This document shows, one piece after another, positions 12,259 to 33,180 of a DNA stretch of 64,000 nucleotides. The number at the start of each line of letters is the position of its first letter. Position 1 is the stretch's first letter. The position numbers and the translations under genes are program-made. The notes under the pieces are model-generated. The model saw only the letters and a list, made by a program, of their open reading frames with translations. It searched no databases and was not told the DNA's origin. The stretch is from Dipylidium caninum (lineage: Eukaryota; Platyhelminthes; Cestoda; Cyclophyllidea; Dipylidiidae): the NCBI GenBank assembly GCA_017562135.1, contig QEYB01000180.1, positions 1,302,001-1,366,000 on the forward strand, in the 5' to 3' direction.

Positions 12259-15200
12259 GAAGATTAAACGTCGCATTAACTTGAGAACGACTTGCGTCCT
12301 TCTGGCTTGTGCGTTTATTGCAATTTTTACCCTTGTTACTCTCCCTCTTCGTTTCTACTTTAACATTACACAACCGATTCATAACGAATCTGCCAATATA
12401 TCAGGAAGCAAACGCAATCTACATTGCACAATGGACACATGCTTTGATAACTCACGCTGCTCAAAATTCAGGGTACGCAATGTTATAATGTTGAGAGTTT
12501 ATCGCTTTACTTATGTTTACCATTTTTTACCTTTTAGGTCTATGTCTACCCTGATGATAAAGATGCTCCTGTAGCGTCTGAAAATTACCGAAAAATACTT
12601 GAGGCCATCAAACGATCACCTTTCTATACTTCAAGGCCAGAAGAAGCCTGTCTTTTTGTCCCCCAATCTTGACACTCTCGATAGAGATCCTCGCAGTCTC
12701 CACTATATTTCTAATCTTCATAAACGTATAAATCGACTTTTATACTGGTCTGCGTTGCCTAACCGAGGTTTGCCATTTGAGTCTTCTTCGTTTTTTCTTA
12801 GTCGTAATAAGCCCATCCCGAAAGATTTCTTGAACAACATTCATTTGAATTTTAAGAACTGTTAGTTTTTATAGACTTATCTATCGCACGAGAGTACTCG
12901 CTATTTGTGTATGTATAAACCATGTTATATTATGAACATTTTTTCTCAGCTTTTTGAATTAGACTCTAAATATTTTGTTTAATCGAATGGTTTTTTCTCC
13001 AGATCAATCCCGACCCGGTATGAACCATCTGCTTTTTGTCCTCTTTCCTGGGAGTTGGCCCAACTATGATGTTGACGAGTTGGGAATGGACATTGGAAAT
13101 GCAATGCTAGCTCGTGCTTCTGCATCGAAAATGCGAATGCGAAGAGGTTTCGATATCTCCTTTCCCCTCGTAACCTCGAATTATCCGGAGACTGACCAAG
13201 CACCAGGTCATCCTTTGTCTGACGATGCTCGCATCCGTCGTGACCTGCTTATCAGCTTCAAGGTAATAAAATTTTTTTCATAGGGACTGACTTGACCAGT
13301 ATCTTCTTCAAAGGGTCCAAGGTGCTGCGTTTTTATTTTTACTTAAACACATTGAACCTTTACATGAGCTTTGATACAGTTGATACATGAGCTTTTACAG
13401 TTCACGGTAATTGATGCCTTTATTGCTTGTGAATGTGATTTTATTGGCGTCATTATTGACGAATCTCCTAAAATTTTTTACGTTTTTATGTTTATTTTAA
13501 TGTCTAGTTCTTTCTAGGAAGCAAAATGCTATTTCGTTCATATTTATTTCTCATCCACTTTGAGTTATCTGATAATAAACTCCCGTGTGTTGTAGCTTTG
13601 CACTTTCAACTTTGCAAAAGTATGTGAAATAGCTTAGAAATAGCTCAATGTATAATCACTTTTTAGAATGTACCCCTGGAAACAAAATCTTAACTCCTTC
13701 AGAGAGACTTTGAAAAACAATAGCGAAGTTCATTTTAATTTTAGGGCAAACGCTATGTGGTTGGCATAGGATCAGAGACTCGAAACGCGCTATACCACAT
13801 TCACAATGGCAAGGATATAGTAATTGCCACTACCTGTAAGCACATGCAAAATTGGAACCTCTATGCCGATAATCGTTGCGCGGCAGACAATGCTTACTAC
13901 GAAAAGTATGTTGTAGCATTACCTAACTTAATCAGCTTTAACCCTTTTTACCGCTGAAAGTGGGAGTAGCACCGTTGTGGGAACCACAATGAATCTCTGG
14001 AGGTAAAATTGCCACGGTAAATATCAATAATAACACTACACTCTTCTGTTAAATATTGCCTTGAAGTTGTTCAAGCTGAATATGGTCTTTGTTCACGTAC
14101 AGACTTTCACCTTTCGGTGAAATCTCTTACGCCTAATCCAGCTAAATTTAAACTTCGAATCTGTTATCTTCTTATTTCATGAAAAGTTATTTGTCCAAGC
14201 AAGTATTTGATGCTAACTGAGGAATAATTTTGTTACTTGATGGTGCTTCTATTGAGGACAGTGTTTCAGCTAGACGATGAGGTTCATACCTGCTTCCAAG
14301 TACACGCCACAGTGTCCAGTTTTTTATTTTAGCATGGTTTAAAAAGAATCATTACAGTTTTTATGCTTATATAAGCGATTCGATTGCTCAATGAGTATCG
14401 TATTATCTTTTTACAACTTATTATCAGACTCCAGATTTCCGTTTTCTAATTTTTTTTATTCGGTTTTTATCATTTGACTTCTTTTTTGAACCCAGCACTC
14501 CCATGTCAGTAGATTCGACAAACCCTTTCAAGGGAAATTGTTATTATAATGCATTTCTTGTTTATTCGACCATTGTCTTTTATATGCTTGAGGATTTAAC
14601 TCCATGTGGAATTGCTGCATATGTACCTTTTTCTATTCTCAGTGTCTCATATGAAAAATTAATTCACAATTCTACCTTCTGTCTGGTTCCCCGTGGTCGA
14701 CGTCTTGGTTCTTTCCGGTAACCTTTCCCCGAAATTTTTATTTTTTGTGATAAGTTATTTATTAGTCCTCTTTTAATTGATTGAGTTTTGGAAGGCTAAT
14801 TGTTGTTTAACCGATCACTATTGCACTTTATGAAAGTGGCTTGACTGCATTATCATCGGTTTTGTTATTCCCACGAGCCATTATTTACGTACTTTTTTTC
14901 ACTATCATGAAAATACCTAGATAGTTGATATGGTCTGATGTCGATGAAGCACTGTTCGTCTTCTTACAATGTAATTGTTTGTAGATTCCTGGAAGTGTTG
15001 GAGGCAGGCTGCATTCCGGTGCTGTTGGCCAACGACTGGGAGTTGCCCTTCTCGGAAGTCATTGATTGGAGCCAGGCGGCCATTGTGGCGGATGAGCGGA
15101 CCCTCTCTCGGCTCCCCACCTTGCTGCGCAACTTTCCTGACAGTCAGATAGTCAAGATGCGCGAGCAAGTTCGATTCATCTGGACCAGCTATTTCCGTTC

Positions 15201-17554
15201 CGTCGACGCTATTGTCCATGCAACACTCATGGTAATACATCGCTCCTCATACCCACAGGTTTCTCCTCAGTTTACACTTGTTCGCGCTTAGTAGCCCGAC
15301 GCGCCTATTTAAAGTTAACTAGAATTACCGCGACATTTCTTTACATGGAGTTTTATAGCGGCTTTTTGCGTTACTTTGCGTTTTCTCCTGTGTCGACCAT
15401 TTCGTGCGTATTCTAGTCCATTCGCGACCGCTTGACGCTGCGCCTAAAGAATCACGATCTTTGGAATAGGCGACCTGGTGGCGTTATTTTCTCCGAGTCA
15501 ACTACTGTCAATGGGTGCGAATATCCATCACCCAATCTCCCCACAACATGTCTAGGTATTCTATTTTTGTTTAAAGCATTTAGAAATTAATAGCATGCTC
15601 TCGGTACCACTTATATACAAAGATTATTTCCCATGTATTCTTAATATCAATTGAATTGTTTTTCGGCTTCTTGAATAAGGTCCTATCTATTAATCTTATG
15701 CTTCACCAACGATGGTATGTATGTACTATAGTAATTCATTTTCCACTTATTTGTTGTCTCTTTTTAGATGATATCTCTAAAGGCTTCACTTTGGTGGTTA
15801 CCATTCGTCAACCATTTTGTATAGACTTTATGGAGCGCCTGAAGAAACTCGCCCTCGTATTTCTGTCTTCTCGTCATTTAAAAAAGGTTTTTCGAAAGGG
15901 AATACGTGTGGATTTTAATAAGCTCTTATTTTTCCATACCGTTATGGGTTTGGGTTTCACAACCACATTTTTTTACGCTTCTCAGTTGACATTCACCAGA
16001 ATTTGGCTAACCCATGCCCTAACAGTAGCACGATTGCTGTGGTAATGTGGTAATGTGGATATAAACTCAACCTGTCCATACTATTGTATTTGGATGGGTT
16101 AATGGGTTCATGGTAAATGGTCTACAGTGCCACAAAACTGCTCATTGTGAATTTTTCTTGAGTCCCGATTTACTAAAAATGGGTAAAACTGAATGCTTTT
16201 TATGTGATCTTCGTAAGCGTTACGTTTTTAGAAATCAAATGCTGGTATTCTACATTCCCAGCGAATTAAGAATTTGTGTCGTAACTTTGTTGCCTTCTGC
16301 TCCGCCTTTATTCGCCTGTCATTTTTCCCTCTTCAACTTTCGTCCATATTTGATTAGGTTATCGTGGTGTGGCAATGTAGCGAACGTTTACCTCCTTCCT
16401 CTGAGAAGCTCTCTGCCGAATTGTTTAGAGGCTTGCCCGTACACCTTGCCTTTGCGTCACTGGCCAAAGTCCCAACCCCCACGGTCCCCGCTACTCCTTC
16501 TCCCTCTAATCGCTTTCTCCCAACTCATAAAATCATCCCAACCGTTGCCGTATGGAGTGCTGAATTGGATATTGTTAAGTCGGTGGATCTAAATCAGGTT
16601 GGTTTTTTATTGCAAATTTTTAACTAATCTTGTACCATGCTTTTATTCTCCTGGCTTTCCTTTAATAGATTGAATCTGCCTATGCATTATGGCTGCAATA
16701 TCCGCACCGTCTAATTGGATTCACTCCCCGCACGCATGTTTGGGATAGCAAACTGAATGCTTGGAACTACTCTGCAAACATTTCTTCCCGTGGTTGTTTC
16801 TCCATGGTCCTCCTTAATGCCGCTGTTTATCATAGGTAACTTTGCTAACATTGAGAAAAATTAAGGTCACATCCACCATCGTGATGCATTAATAGAGCAT
16901 TTTTGATACATATTATCTCAATGTAAATAAACTTCGTTATCGTTTGATCCCAAAAGGCTTTATTATAAAAATATTTAAGACTCTTTGACTTGTCAAATAG
17001 TTAAAACGTACTGGTTATCGGTTCTCTCCAGGTACTACCATACATTGTATTGGAGATTGACGACGCCTAAAATGCGAGAGACTGTCGATACTCTGGCCAC
17101 AGGAGAGGATATTTTGTTCAACTGCGTAGTAGGCTATGTATCACAGGCTGCACCACTACTGCTGACCACCAAAAGCATCCTATCCTCGACACCTACAGAG
17201 GTTCCCGGTGAGTTGGTCAACTACATGGGCGCATCGGCTATGGGCATCAAACAAAATCCGCTCATCACTTCAGAATTTGTTCTTACATACCGACACACTT
17301 GCCTTCGAGCTTTCGCGAACCATTTCACTCCTCCATATAACGGGGCTTTCACCTGTCCCCAGAGTGGGCAGCACTTTAGTCTTACGAACTCCGCCAATAC
17401 CTCCTTCCTTCCGCTCTATTACAGCAGCCATCGGTACGTAATTGTTGTCTTTCATTATCAACGTCTCACGTTTGAACCCTTATTTCTATGCCATATTTAT
17501 GAGCATTCTTGCATTTGCTTTTTCAGATTTGAAAGTGCTGGCCTCCGCTTTTGA
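12259..17554 (+). CDS. EXT1: Exostosin-1-like heparan sulfate co-polymerase
   Basis: EXT1 with EXT2 adds GlcA and GlcNAc to growing heparan sulfate in the Golgi. Twelve exons follow the vertebrate EXT1 protein nearly end to end: 12259-12472, 12538-12767, 13003-13262, 13745-13905, 14643-14717, 14985-15231, 15417-15555, 15768-15886, 16358-16597, 16669-16835, 17032-17433 and 17527-17554. The product is about 760 residues. It starts with a type II signal anchor ([19 protein letters not shown]) and a Cys-containing stem (CFDNSRC), then the exostosin domain with [27 protein letters not shown] and LPFSEVI. The C-terminal GT64 domain has [28 protein letters not shown] and GEDILFN. Phases match at all junctions except inside exon 2, where the frame jumps by one base in a run of five C at 12660-12664. 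The DxD-type motif reads Glu-Leu-Asp. The initiator exon was not found. Confidence 0.93.
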
Positions 17555-18594
17555 ACGATTGCGCGCGAAACTTGTTTATAATGTTGTACTTTTTAGGAAC
17601 CAGTCTGATGTTTTTTTTTGGAGGCTTCCTCCATATTTTTCGAGGTACATCCTCTTTGTATGCTATGCGGATGTGAAGATGAAATTAAATTATTATTGCC
17701 TTCGAAGTACATTTATTATGTTGGAAGTATGCGACTGTATACAACTCCAATAGTTTAGTTATGAGGGATAGGAGTAAATATAAGATATATATTTGTAACG
17801 GTAGAACAGTGAGGTTCAATTCCTCACTATCAGGTGGAGGACCAGAGGCAAATGTAGAGAGAAAGAAATGAGAATATTTGGGGGTTTTTCGGTCTGGGAG
17901 AAGTTCTGTGCGCGGGGAGAGTGCAGCTGGTTAATGTCGAGTTTTGTCTAGGGAAGTCTGTGCCGAGGAACAGTTAATTCGGATATTCGAAAATTAGTGT
18001 TCCGTGTAAGTCTACCTCGTAGGTAAGGTATAGTCTTTAATGCCCGCAGTAATCATCTGGATTTTTGGTTCAAGTGAAGGTTTTGTTTCTGAATTGTACA
18101 GATTGTGTGAAACAGGGTGGAATTCGTTTGCAATTTTTTGCCGTTCTGCAGTCCTTATTGGAAATAAAGGTTTTTGATGGATTAGTATTCTTCAAATGGC
18201 TTGGTATTTGCTTATATGCAAAATAGGTTACTCTTCATTATGGAACCCCTAGAATTACGGAAGCTACTATCGAATCGCACTAACGCCTTAAGGAGTAAAT
18301 TAAGGTGAAGGTATCGTTCGGTCGGGAATGGGATAGTATGATATAGTCAAAATATCTGCTAAAAGGTCAATAAAAATCAATAAATAGTTTTTATACTTAA
18401 TGTAAATGTATCAGCCTATTCTCATTTATAAGTTCATGGAGAACAAATTCGACCTACTGGTCTTATTGTTAGTTTGCTTGAAGTCATGGGAGAGACTTAT
18501 TTTTGTTTTACTGGCTCGGGTCTCCCGTAGGTCATTGAAGTCGACTCGAGCTGTGGGCTCGTCCGCCTTTGACCTGTTGCTAGTTTGTTTGACG
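17555..18594 (+). other. EXT1 3' UTR and upstream region of PP1
   Basis: No coding exon is recognised. The first 600 nt probably form the EXT1 3' UTR, ending at the poly(A) signal at 18163. The remainder is the 5' region of the phosphatase gene; the frame of the phosphatase start is open upstream to 18406, but no conserved residues precede the Met at 18595. Confidence 0.5.
18163..18168 (+). terminator. Candidate poly(A) signal for EXT1
   Basis: AATAAA followed within 5 nt by a T-rich stretch, about 610 nt after the EXT1 stop codon. Position and context fit a cleavage signal; nothing else supports it. Confidence 0.35.
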
Positions 18595-27446
<8,852 letters not shown>

Positions 27447-28339
27447 TTAATTTGCTAGTTTTCGTTCTAGGCTTTCAATAATGGTACACCATGATCCACA
27501 ACTAAGTTTCACTTCATGATGAGAAGGGAAGGGTAGGGATATGCGATGGACTTTATCAGAGGCTGCTTGATGTGGGTAGCGTCCTGGCATCCTCTGAGGC
27601 TCCATGCGGAAGCCCAGTTGTCCGAAACCGTTCCACCCGAAAGCGAATAGTTCACCATTTTCAGATAGACAGACAGTGTGACGACTTCCACAAGCAACCT
27701 AAGTCCAATGTAGGTTAATCTGAAATATGGTTTCCCTTACCGCCACTATAGAAGAGTTCTCCGGTAGGTCGACGGGTATGGGAGAAGCACTCAAGTTAAC
27801 ACATAAGTCTGAAGGATGGAGAAGACAATTGAAATTCCTCGATCGCTCTAAGTTAAGGGATGGATAGCCCAATTGACCAAAGTCGTTTGAACCCCAAGTG
27901 TAAATGTCGCCTGTGTCTGTCAGATGAAGAGAAGTGTCAATCGTGTTTCTGCACATACCTGTCAGGCAAGCGGAATGCCAAGATCCACATGCGATGTCTG
28001 TAACAATTACGGGTCTCAAAGCGGCAACTACCTCCGGTTTTGTACGTGATTCCAAATCCCCATGACCTAACTGACCACGGCTTTGCTGGTGATAGTAAAG
28101 TGCCGCACTTACGTGCCAATGCCTTTGCTGAATACTGCGCCTGAGGGGGTTAAAAAGATGGCGAACCCTGGTCCGGCGGCTACTCTCTTTATTTTCATTG
28201 AAAGGGGATGATGGGCAACAAGACTATTGGGAAAATTATCCAGGCAATATACAGAAAGGAAGTCGTCTTCCGAAATGCAATATAATTCATCGTCATTGGC
28301 GGAAAATGAGCAGCAGCACGGTATATCAATAACCTTCAT
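27447..28339 (-). CDS. RCCD1: RCC1-repeat protein, RCCD1-like
   Basis: RCCD1 is a seven-bladed RCC1-type beta-propeller; in vertebrates it partners the demethylase KDM8 on chromatin and supports chromosome segregation. Four exons on the minus strand (28339-28113, 28080-27959, 27916-27741, 27698-27447) give 258 residues with matching phases. Recognisable repeats are [76 protein letters not shown] and a closing CGSWCT motif. Together they match the order and linkers of vertebrate RCCD1 better than other RCC1 proteins. Introns are 32, 42 and 42 nt; the 42-nt introns keep the frame open if retained, but removing the middle one restores a perfect RCC1 repeat. The protein is shorter than human RCCD1 at its N-terminus, so an upstream exon may exist. 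The frame is open upstream of the Met at 28339 and an AG lies 6 nt before it. Confidence 0.88.
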
Positions 28340-30468
28340 TGTGTGCTGTGCTTTAGAAAATGATATGATATTGCCGACTTTGGGTAAGATAAAAAGGTAA
28401 GAAGAATTTGAACAGAATTGTTTTGGTTCACAGGGGATTGGGGTTTTTTGCGAGTCGCATAGTACGTAAAAGCTTTCCTCTAAAGAAGATGCTTAAAAGG
28501 TTTGGTATACCATTTACAAAGGCGGAACAGTGCCAATCCGAATAAAGAAGGTGTCTGTCATCACTTTCAACATCACCACCAATGAATCGCCCAAATACTT
28601 TTCGCATCTATAAAACAAAATGGCCCTTTAGAGAAAGAGTCCGATTAGAAGCAGTGTTCCGCGAAAAAGGCGTTGAGACTTGAAATGTTTAAGTTACGCT
28701 TACGTTAATGGAAAAAATGGAGGGAGCTGTATATATAACAAATGACAAAAAACCCCAACATCTACCACTCTCAGATAAACTGCCGACAATAGTAAAACGT
28801 GACCAGGTCAGACGGCTGCCGACCAATCGATTGCAATGTATATATTATATCAAATGCCCAATCGCATATATCCAGAACTATGGAATAATTGTCGATATAA
28901 TAAAGCCACCTGACAGATTTGTATTAACAAATTACGTTTCCCCTAGTACGCATCCGTTTAATGTGTGATATAGTTTGAATGTTGAGCGTTCCAACAAACG
29001 GCTTCAGAGATGAGAAATCGGCTCAGTAAAAATGGTTAGAACATTGGCAAAGGCCTTTGCCATGCAAGAAGCTACATAAACACGTCTACCGCTTCCATGA
29101 AGTAATAAAATAAAGTAGAATGTGCCACAAAATATCTCCCTAGATATGAGAAGTTCCAAGTATGTACTAAATGGAAATTTTTAATTGTGTAACTGTGCGC
29201 ATTTTTTGGTCGGGCATACATATTTATAGTGAGATCCGCATTAAGATTAGGACCTTAAATTAATAGGATAACAAATTTTCTACACTAATCCTGCTTCCAA
29301 AAGTGGATAAATGATCAAAGCGACAAGCGACAGAACCCTACCAAATCCCTTTTTCACAGACTCTAACTTGCATGGTTCCCTAGATGGTATGTGATTCCTG
29401 TCGGACATGTGTACTTTATCCGCCTTCGGAATTTCTCAGTTGCGGCGTTGTTTATTTCTCCTTCTAAATTATGCTATGGAGTCATTGTATTAAATAAATG
29501 TTGTACATTCTGTGACACCCCATAAATTCACGTACAAATACCAATTATCGAAGAATTCATAGTCTAACCTTAATCGTTTGTTCCCTAATCATTTTTGAAT
29601 CAGTTTGTCGCAATATATAAGCTTTCCATGTTGCTACACTTTGGCAACCGTTCTGTCTCTAATGTATGGAGCAGTCGGGCAAAATCTACCCAGAATTACC
29701 ATTAAAAGTAGAGTAAGCAAGGCCAACTGAAATCGTATTGGTAAAACAACCACTGGATACACTGGATTGCAAAACTACGCACAATGGTAACTATTTGTCC
29801 AAAACCTAGTCTAAATCAGGTTGTTGATTCGTCATCAAATCCCCATCGTTATTACTTAAGAAGGGAATATTAATTTTCAGACCTTTGTAGGAAATTATAA
29901 TCTCTTTATACTTAAGCTATGCTTATCAAAGGGGTGTGATAAAATGTAAATTTTATTGGGTGTGGACTATGCGGTTAATTTTCGAGAATGTTGGTTAAGT
30001 ACGTAAACCGATATGATAGCGGAAGCACACAGCATTGTTCTGTCTATAAATACTAGTATATGACTTCTCTGGATTTGTATGTATCTGCGGACAATTCTTA
30101 GTTTCAAGAAAAGTTTAGGGAAGAAAAAGTAGTTTTGACTTGACTCGTGACGCACAGGTAGACTTTTGGTGTGTTCTGTGTTTAACAAGTTTATCTCGAC
30201 TATTGCAATTTATTTTACGCAACATATATGCTTGCAAATATAAAATCAATATTCTGTGGCAACAAAATTAATTCCTAGAGGTTTTGAATACTAGAGCATA
30301 GAAGCAACATTTTATTTTACGTCAACGTAAATTCTTTGTTTGTTATAATTTATGGGCCCTGTAGAGGGGATATATTTTGGATGACAGTACGTGTAACCGT
30401 GCATCAAACTTCTGTTGGTATATTGTGATACCCTCATCACCGCATTCTTTGACTCAGAACTTCGTGAC
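28340..30468. other. Divergent intergenic region
   Basis: Lies between a minus-strand and a plus-strand gene. It is A-rich on the + strand (A 27 and T 10 in 28741-28800), the mirror image of the PP1 introns. That would fit minus-strand transcription extending upstream, for instance further 5' exons or introns of RCCD1. No coding exon is recognised. Confidence 0.4.
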
Positions 30469-30802
30469 ATGCCGAATTCGACCCGCGAAGAGTCACCAGC
30501 TGGTGATGGCGACCTTGAAAATGATCCCAAAGGTGTGATTTTGTTTGTTCTTATATTTTAAGCCATCCCACTATCCGTTCAAGAAGCCTTGTCCTGTATG
30601 CTAAAAGAAGTGAGGTTTGATTAACTTGGAATGCGATCCATTGTTTAGGTCAAAGCATGATACGGAACAAAAAGTAATTTGTGAATTATTGAAGGTCAAG
30701 GAAGAAATAGATGCCTTTCAGTCAGCGGCCCATAACAAAAAGATTACCTTAATCTCGAAGCTGGAAGAGCTCATTCGAAACCTTACTACGGTGGCGGGAT
30801 GA
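30469..30802 (+). CDS. Small coiled-coil protein, function unknown
   Basis: Exons 30469-30532, 30563-30609 and 30656-30802 join in frame (phases 1 and 0) to give 85 residues. The introns are 30 and 46 nt, the same class seen in the neighbouring PP1 and RCCD1 genes, which supports the model. The N-terminus is polar and acidic (MPNSTREESPAGDGDLENDP). The rest is a predicted amphipathic helix with Leu, Ile and Val at heptad-like spacing (VICELLKVKEEIDAF, ISKLEELIRNLTTV) and no membrane segment. The size and shape resemble small coiled-coil subunits of larger complexes, such as BLOC/BORC or motor adaptors, but I cannot assign it to any family. The first donor (GTGTGA) is weak. The reading frame is open upstream to 30397 without another ATG. 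Confidence 0.6.
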
Positions 30803-33180
30803 ACATTAAGGAACTTTTTTCATTAGTAGTTATTGTCCACGCAGGTGAATTTTTTGATATCATTGGCCTATGCTTACTCTTTTCTGATTAACTTAGTCAT
30901 TACAAAACCCTTTCACAACCGGTTAATCCTTATTCTCTACCTATTACTCGTTGTGTTTGTTATATAACCTTCAATTTTCAACCTTGTTCTCCCCTTATCG
31001 CGGTTTTCCAAACAGGTTTCCTACTATTATCTCTTTTTTTCAGTTAAAGGATAATCCCAACCGTTCCATATCAAGCCTTTTGCGTGTTCTAACAAGTGCT
31101 TTAATATGTACATGTTGTGCCACGGCGTTCGCTTAAATTGGTACATTGAAATCTGAGCATACAGTTACAGAATCATAAGCCTCTCCATAATAGCTATTAT
31201 TACTCGGAGCGCTACTCTCTTCCACTAGACAGTGTAAGATTACACGCAGTCTTAATGTGATTACTAATTCGCGTCGAGAATATAACTCCTGTTAATTTTC
31301 TTGACCAGAATGCCCTTTTCCAGATATTTCGGCCTGAAACGATCCCATCTCTTAAACTGTACTTCCTTTAAAGAATACGAGATCCACTAAGAAGTGGAAC
31401 AAGTATGTCTAGACGCTGTTTTGCATTTCATAACGCTATATTACGGCAACCGATGGTGACTTATGTAACGGCGCTTGACTGAATATGAATACTGATATGT
31501 ATTAGGCAAGAATGGATTGGGATAGGTTGGTTACGATATGTTAAGCTTGGTCGGTTCAGCATGTCCGTGCCATGGCGATGGAAGTAAGTGCTATTCCTGC
31601 TCGGGCGCAGCGACCTGCGGTTTTAATGCCGTATCACAGCTAATTTTTTCCTAGGTCATCATAAAATTCATCTAAATCAAAAAAGTGAATATATAAATTT
31701 TAATTATTGAGAATGCTTAATAAGAATAAACTAGAACTCAAGTGATCTGGTAAGTGAACCAGTGAACGCTGATGAAAGGTCACCCACTGCTGTCCTACGA
31801 TCTGCCGGCGTGTCTCTAGTAACAGGACCCAGTGCGATTATCGGAACAAGATACTTCCGCCGGACATAGTTAATCAGAAGTGGCAGCTCTTGTTCCTTGA
31901 AATGGAGGGAATGTATATGAGCTTTGACGGTGGTTTAACGCTTTTAGACCACGAACGAGTATTCCTGTAGGTTCAAAATGCGGGGGTCCTTTATGCGGCC
32001 ATACAAATGGCCTTCCCAAGTGTACGCTTAATTAACGAAAAAGGAGGTGCAACTATGGTTGCATGCCTTAGTTTTACATCACAGTATTTGGTCAATGACC
32101 TAAGTCCCTCCCATCAATAACGTTTATTTTTTGAGCTTTTGTTTTATATATTGTGCAGTTTATCTATTTCTACTTCATCCATCATCATAACCCCCCAAAG
32201 TCAAAATCAAAATCTTTATCGGTCTTTCATTTCATTTTTCATTTCGGTCACGTTTTTCTGTGGTTTATCTGACAGCCTCGAATGAATCTTGCTCAGATTC
32301 AAATAATTTTTGTTATCCTTTCTTCATGCTCATCATCGTGCAGGTGTTGCATTGGAATGCGCCTCATATAGCCCAAAGGCTCATAATTTTTAATTTGACA
32401 GTTGGGTTCTGTCGATACCTATTTGGCGAGCACTCTTATTCATTTGCTTGTTGTCTTTTCCTCTTCCGTCCAAGCTTATCAGATGGCTTAGTCTCTTAAA
32501 TGCTGTCTGTATTCCCTCGTCAATGTCTTTTTAGGACGCGACAGTGGGTGGAATCTAAGTCCTAGCACTATGGGGAAAGTTACGCTCGGGACTTAATACC
32601 TTGCATGGTCCCCTCGATTTTGAAAAGTTCTCGCATTTGGTCTTTGTTTTACTTGGACATGCAGGTCCAGATGCTTACTTGGCCATGATCTGCAAAGGTT
32701 ACTCGTTTGTAGGTCTTGTGGATCACGTCACCGACTTTTTGGCTTTGGCCAACCCTCTAAGTTGTCATGAAATTGTGGGTCTAGGTTGTCTCATGATGTT
32801 GACTCGATATTTAACCTGACCTTGTATTTGTAAGGTGTAAAATAATTTTTTACACAGTGGTTCAATTATGATGACTTGAACGTTTACCAACTTCTCTTTG
32901 ACAATTGTTATCTTCTTGTCGATTGACAATCTTATTTTCGGAAATTCTATATTTTGATGTATTCATTGCTGGCAAGTACTTCAAACACACAAAAAACAAG
33001 TTTCGTAAAACGTGCTACTAAAGCGCAAGTCCATTTTGTTGTATGCATTATCTTTTCCTTACACAGTTTGTGCTTTAAACCCTCGATTTAACGATTATAG
33101 TCGACACTGGCGACATCTAAAGGTAGTGATCCTTCCACTCCACTTGGTGGGACTCAGTCCCTCTCTCAACGTGAAATTAG
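30803..33180. other. Upstream region of KMT5A
   Basis: The KMT5A initiator exon should lie here. A possible first exon is the ATG at 31561 followed by a GTAAGT donor at 31584, but its phase does not fit the first recognised downstream exon, so I do not join them. No other domain-bearing frame is seen. Confidence 0.4.

Noticed and set aside
16110..16592. 160-codon + open frame inside the EXT1 gene
   Set aside because: Its 3' half overlaps EXT1 exon 9 in another frame, and the remainder is intron.
18406..18594. N-terminal hydrophobic extension of PP1
   Set aside because: The frame is open upstream of the PP1 Met, but PP1 proteins have no signal or membrane segment and MAAVDRLN matches the family start.
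31561..31584. Short first exon for KMT5A (ATG to GTAAGT)
   Set aside because: The phase does not join the first recognised KMT5A exon, and no family similarity can be judged from eight residues.
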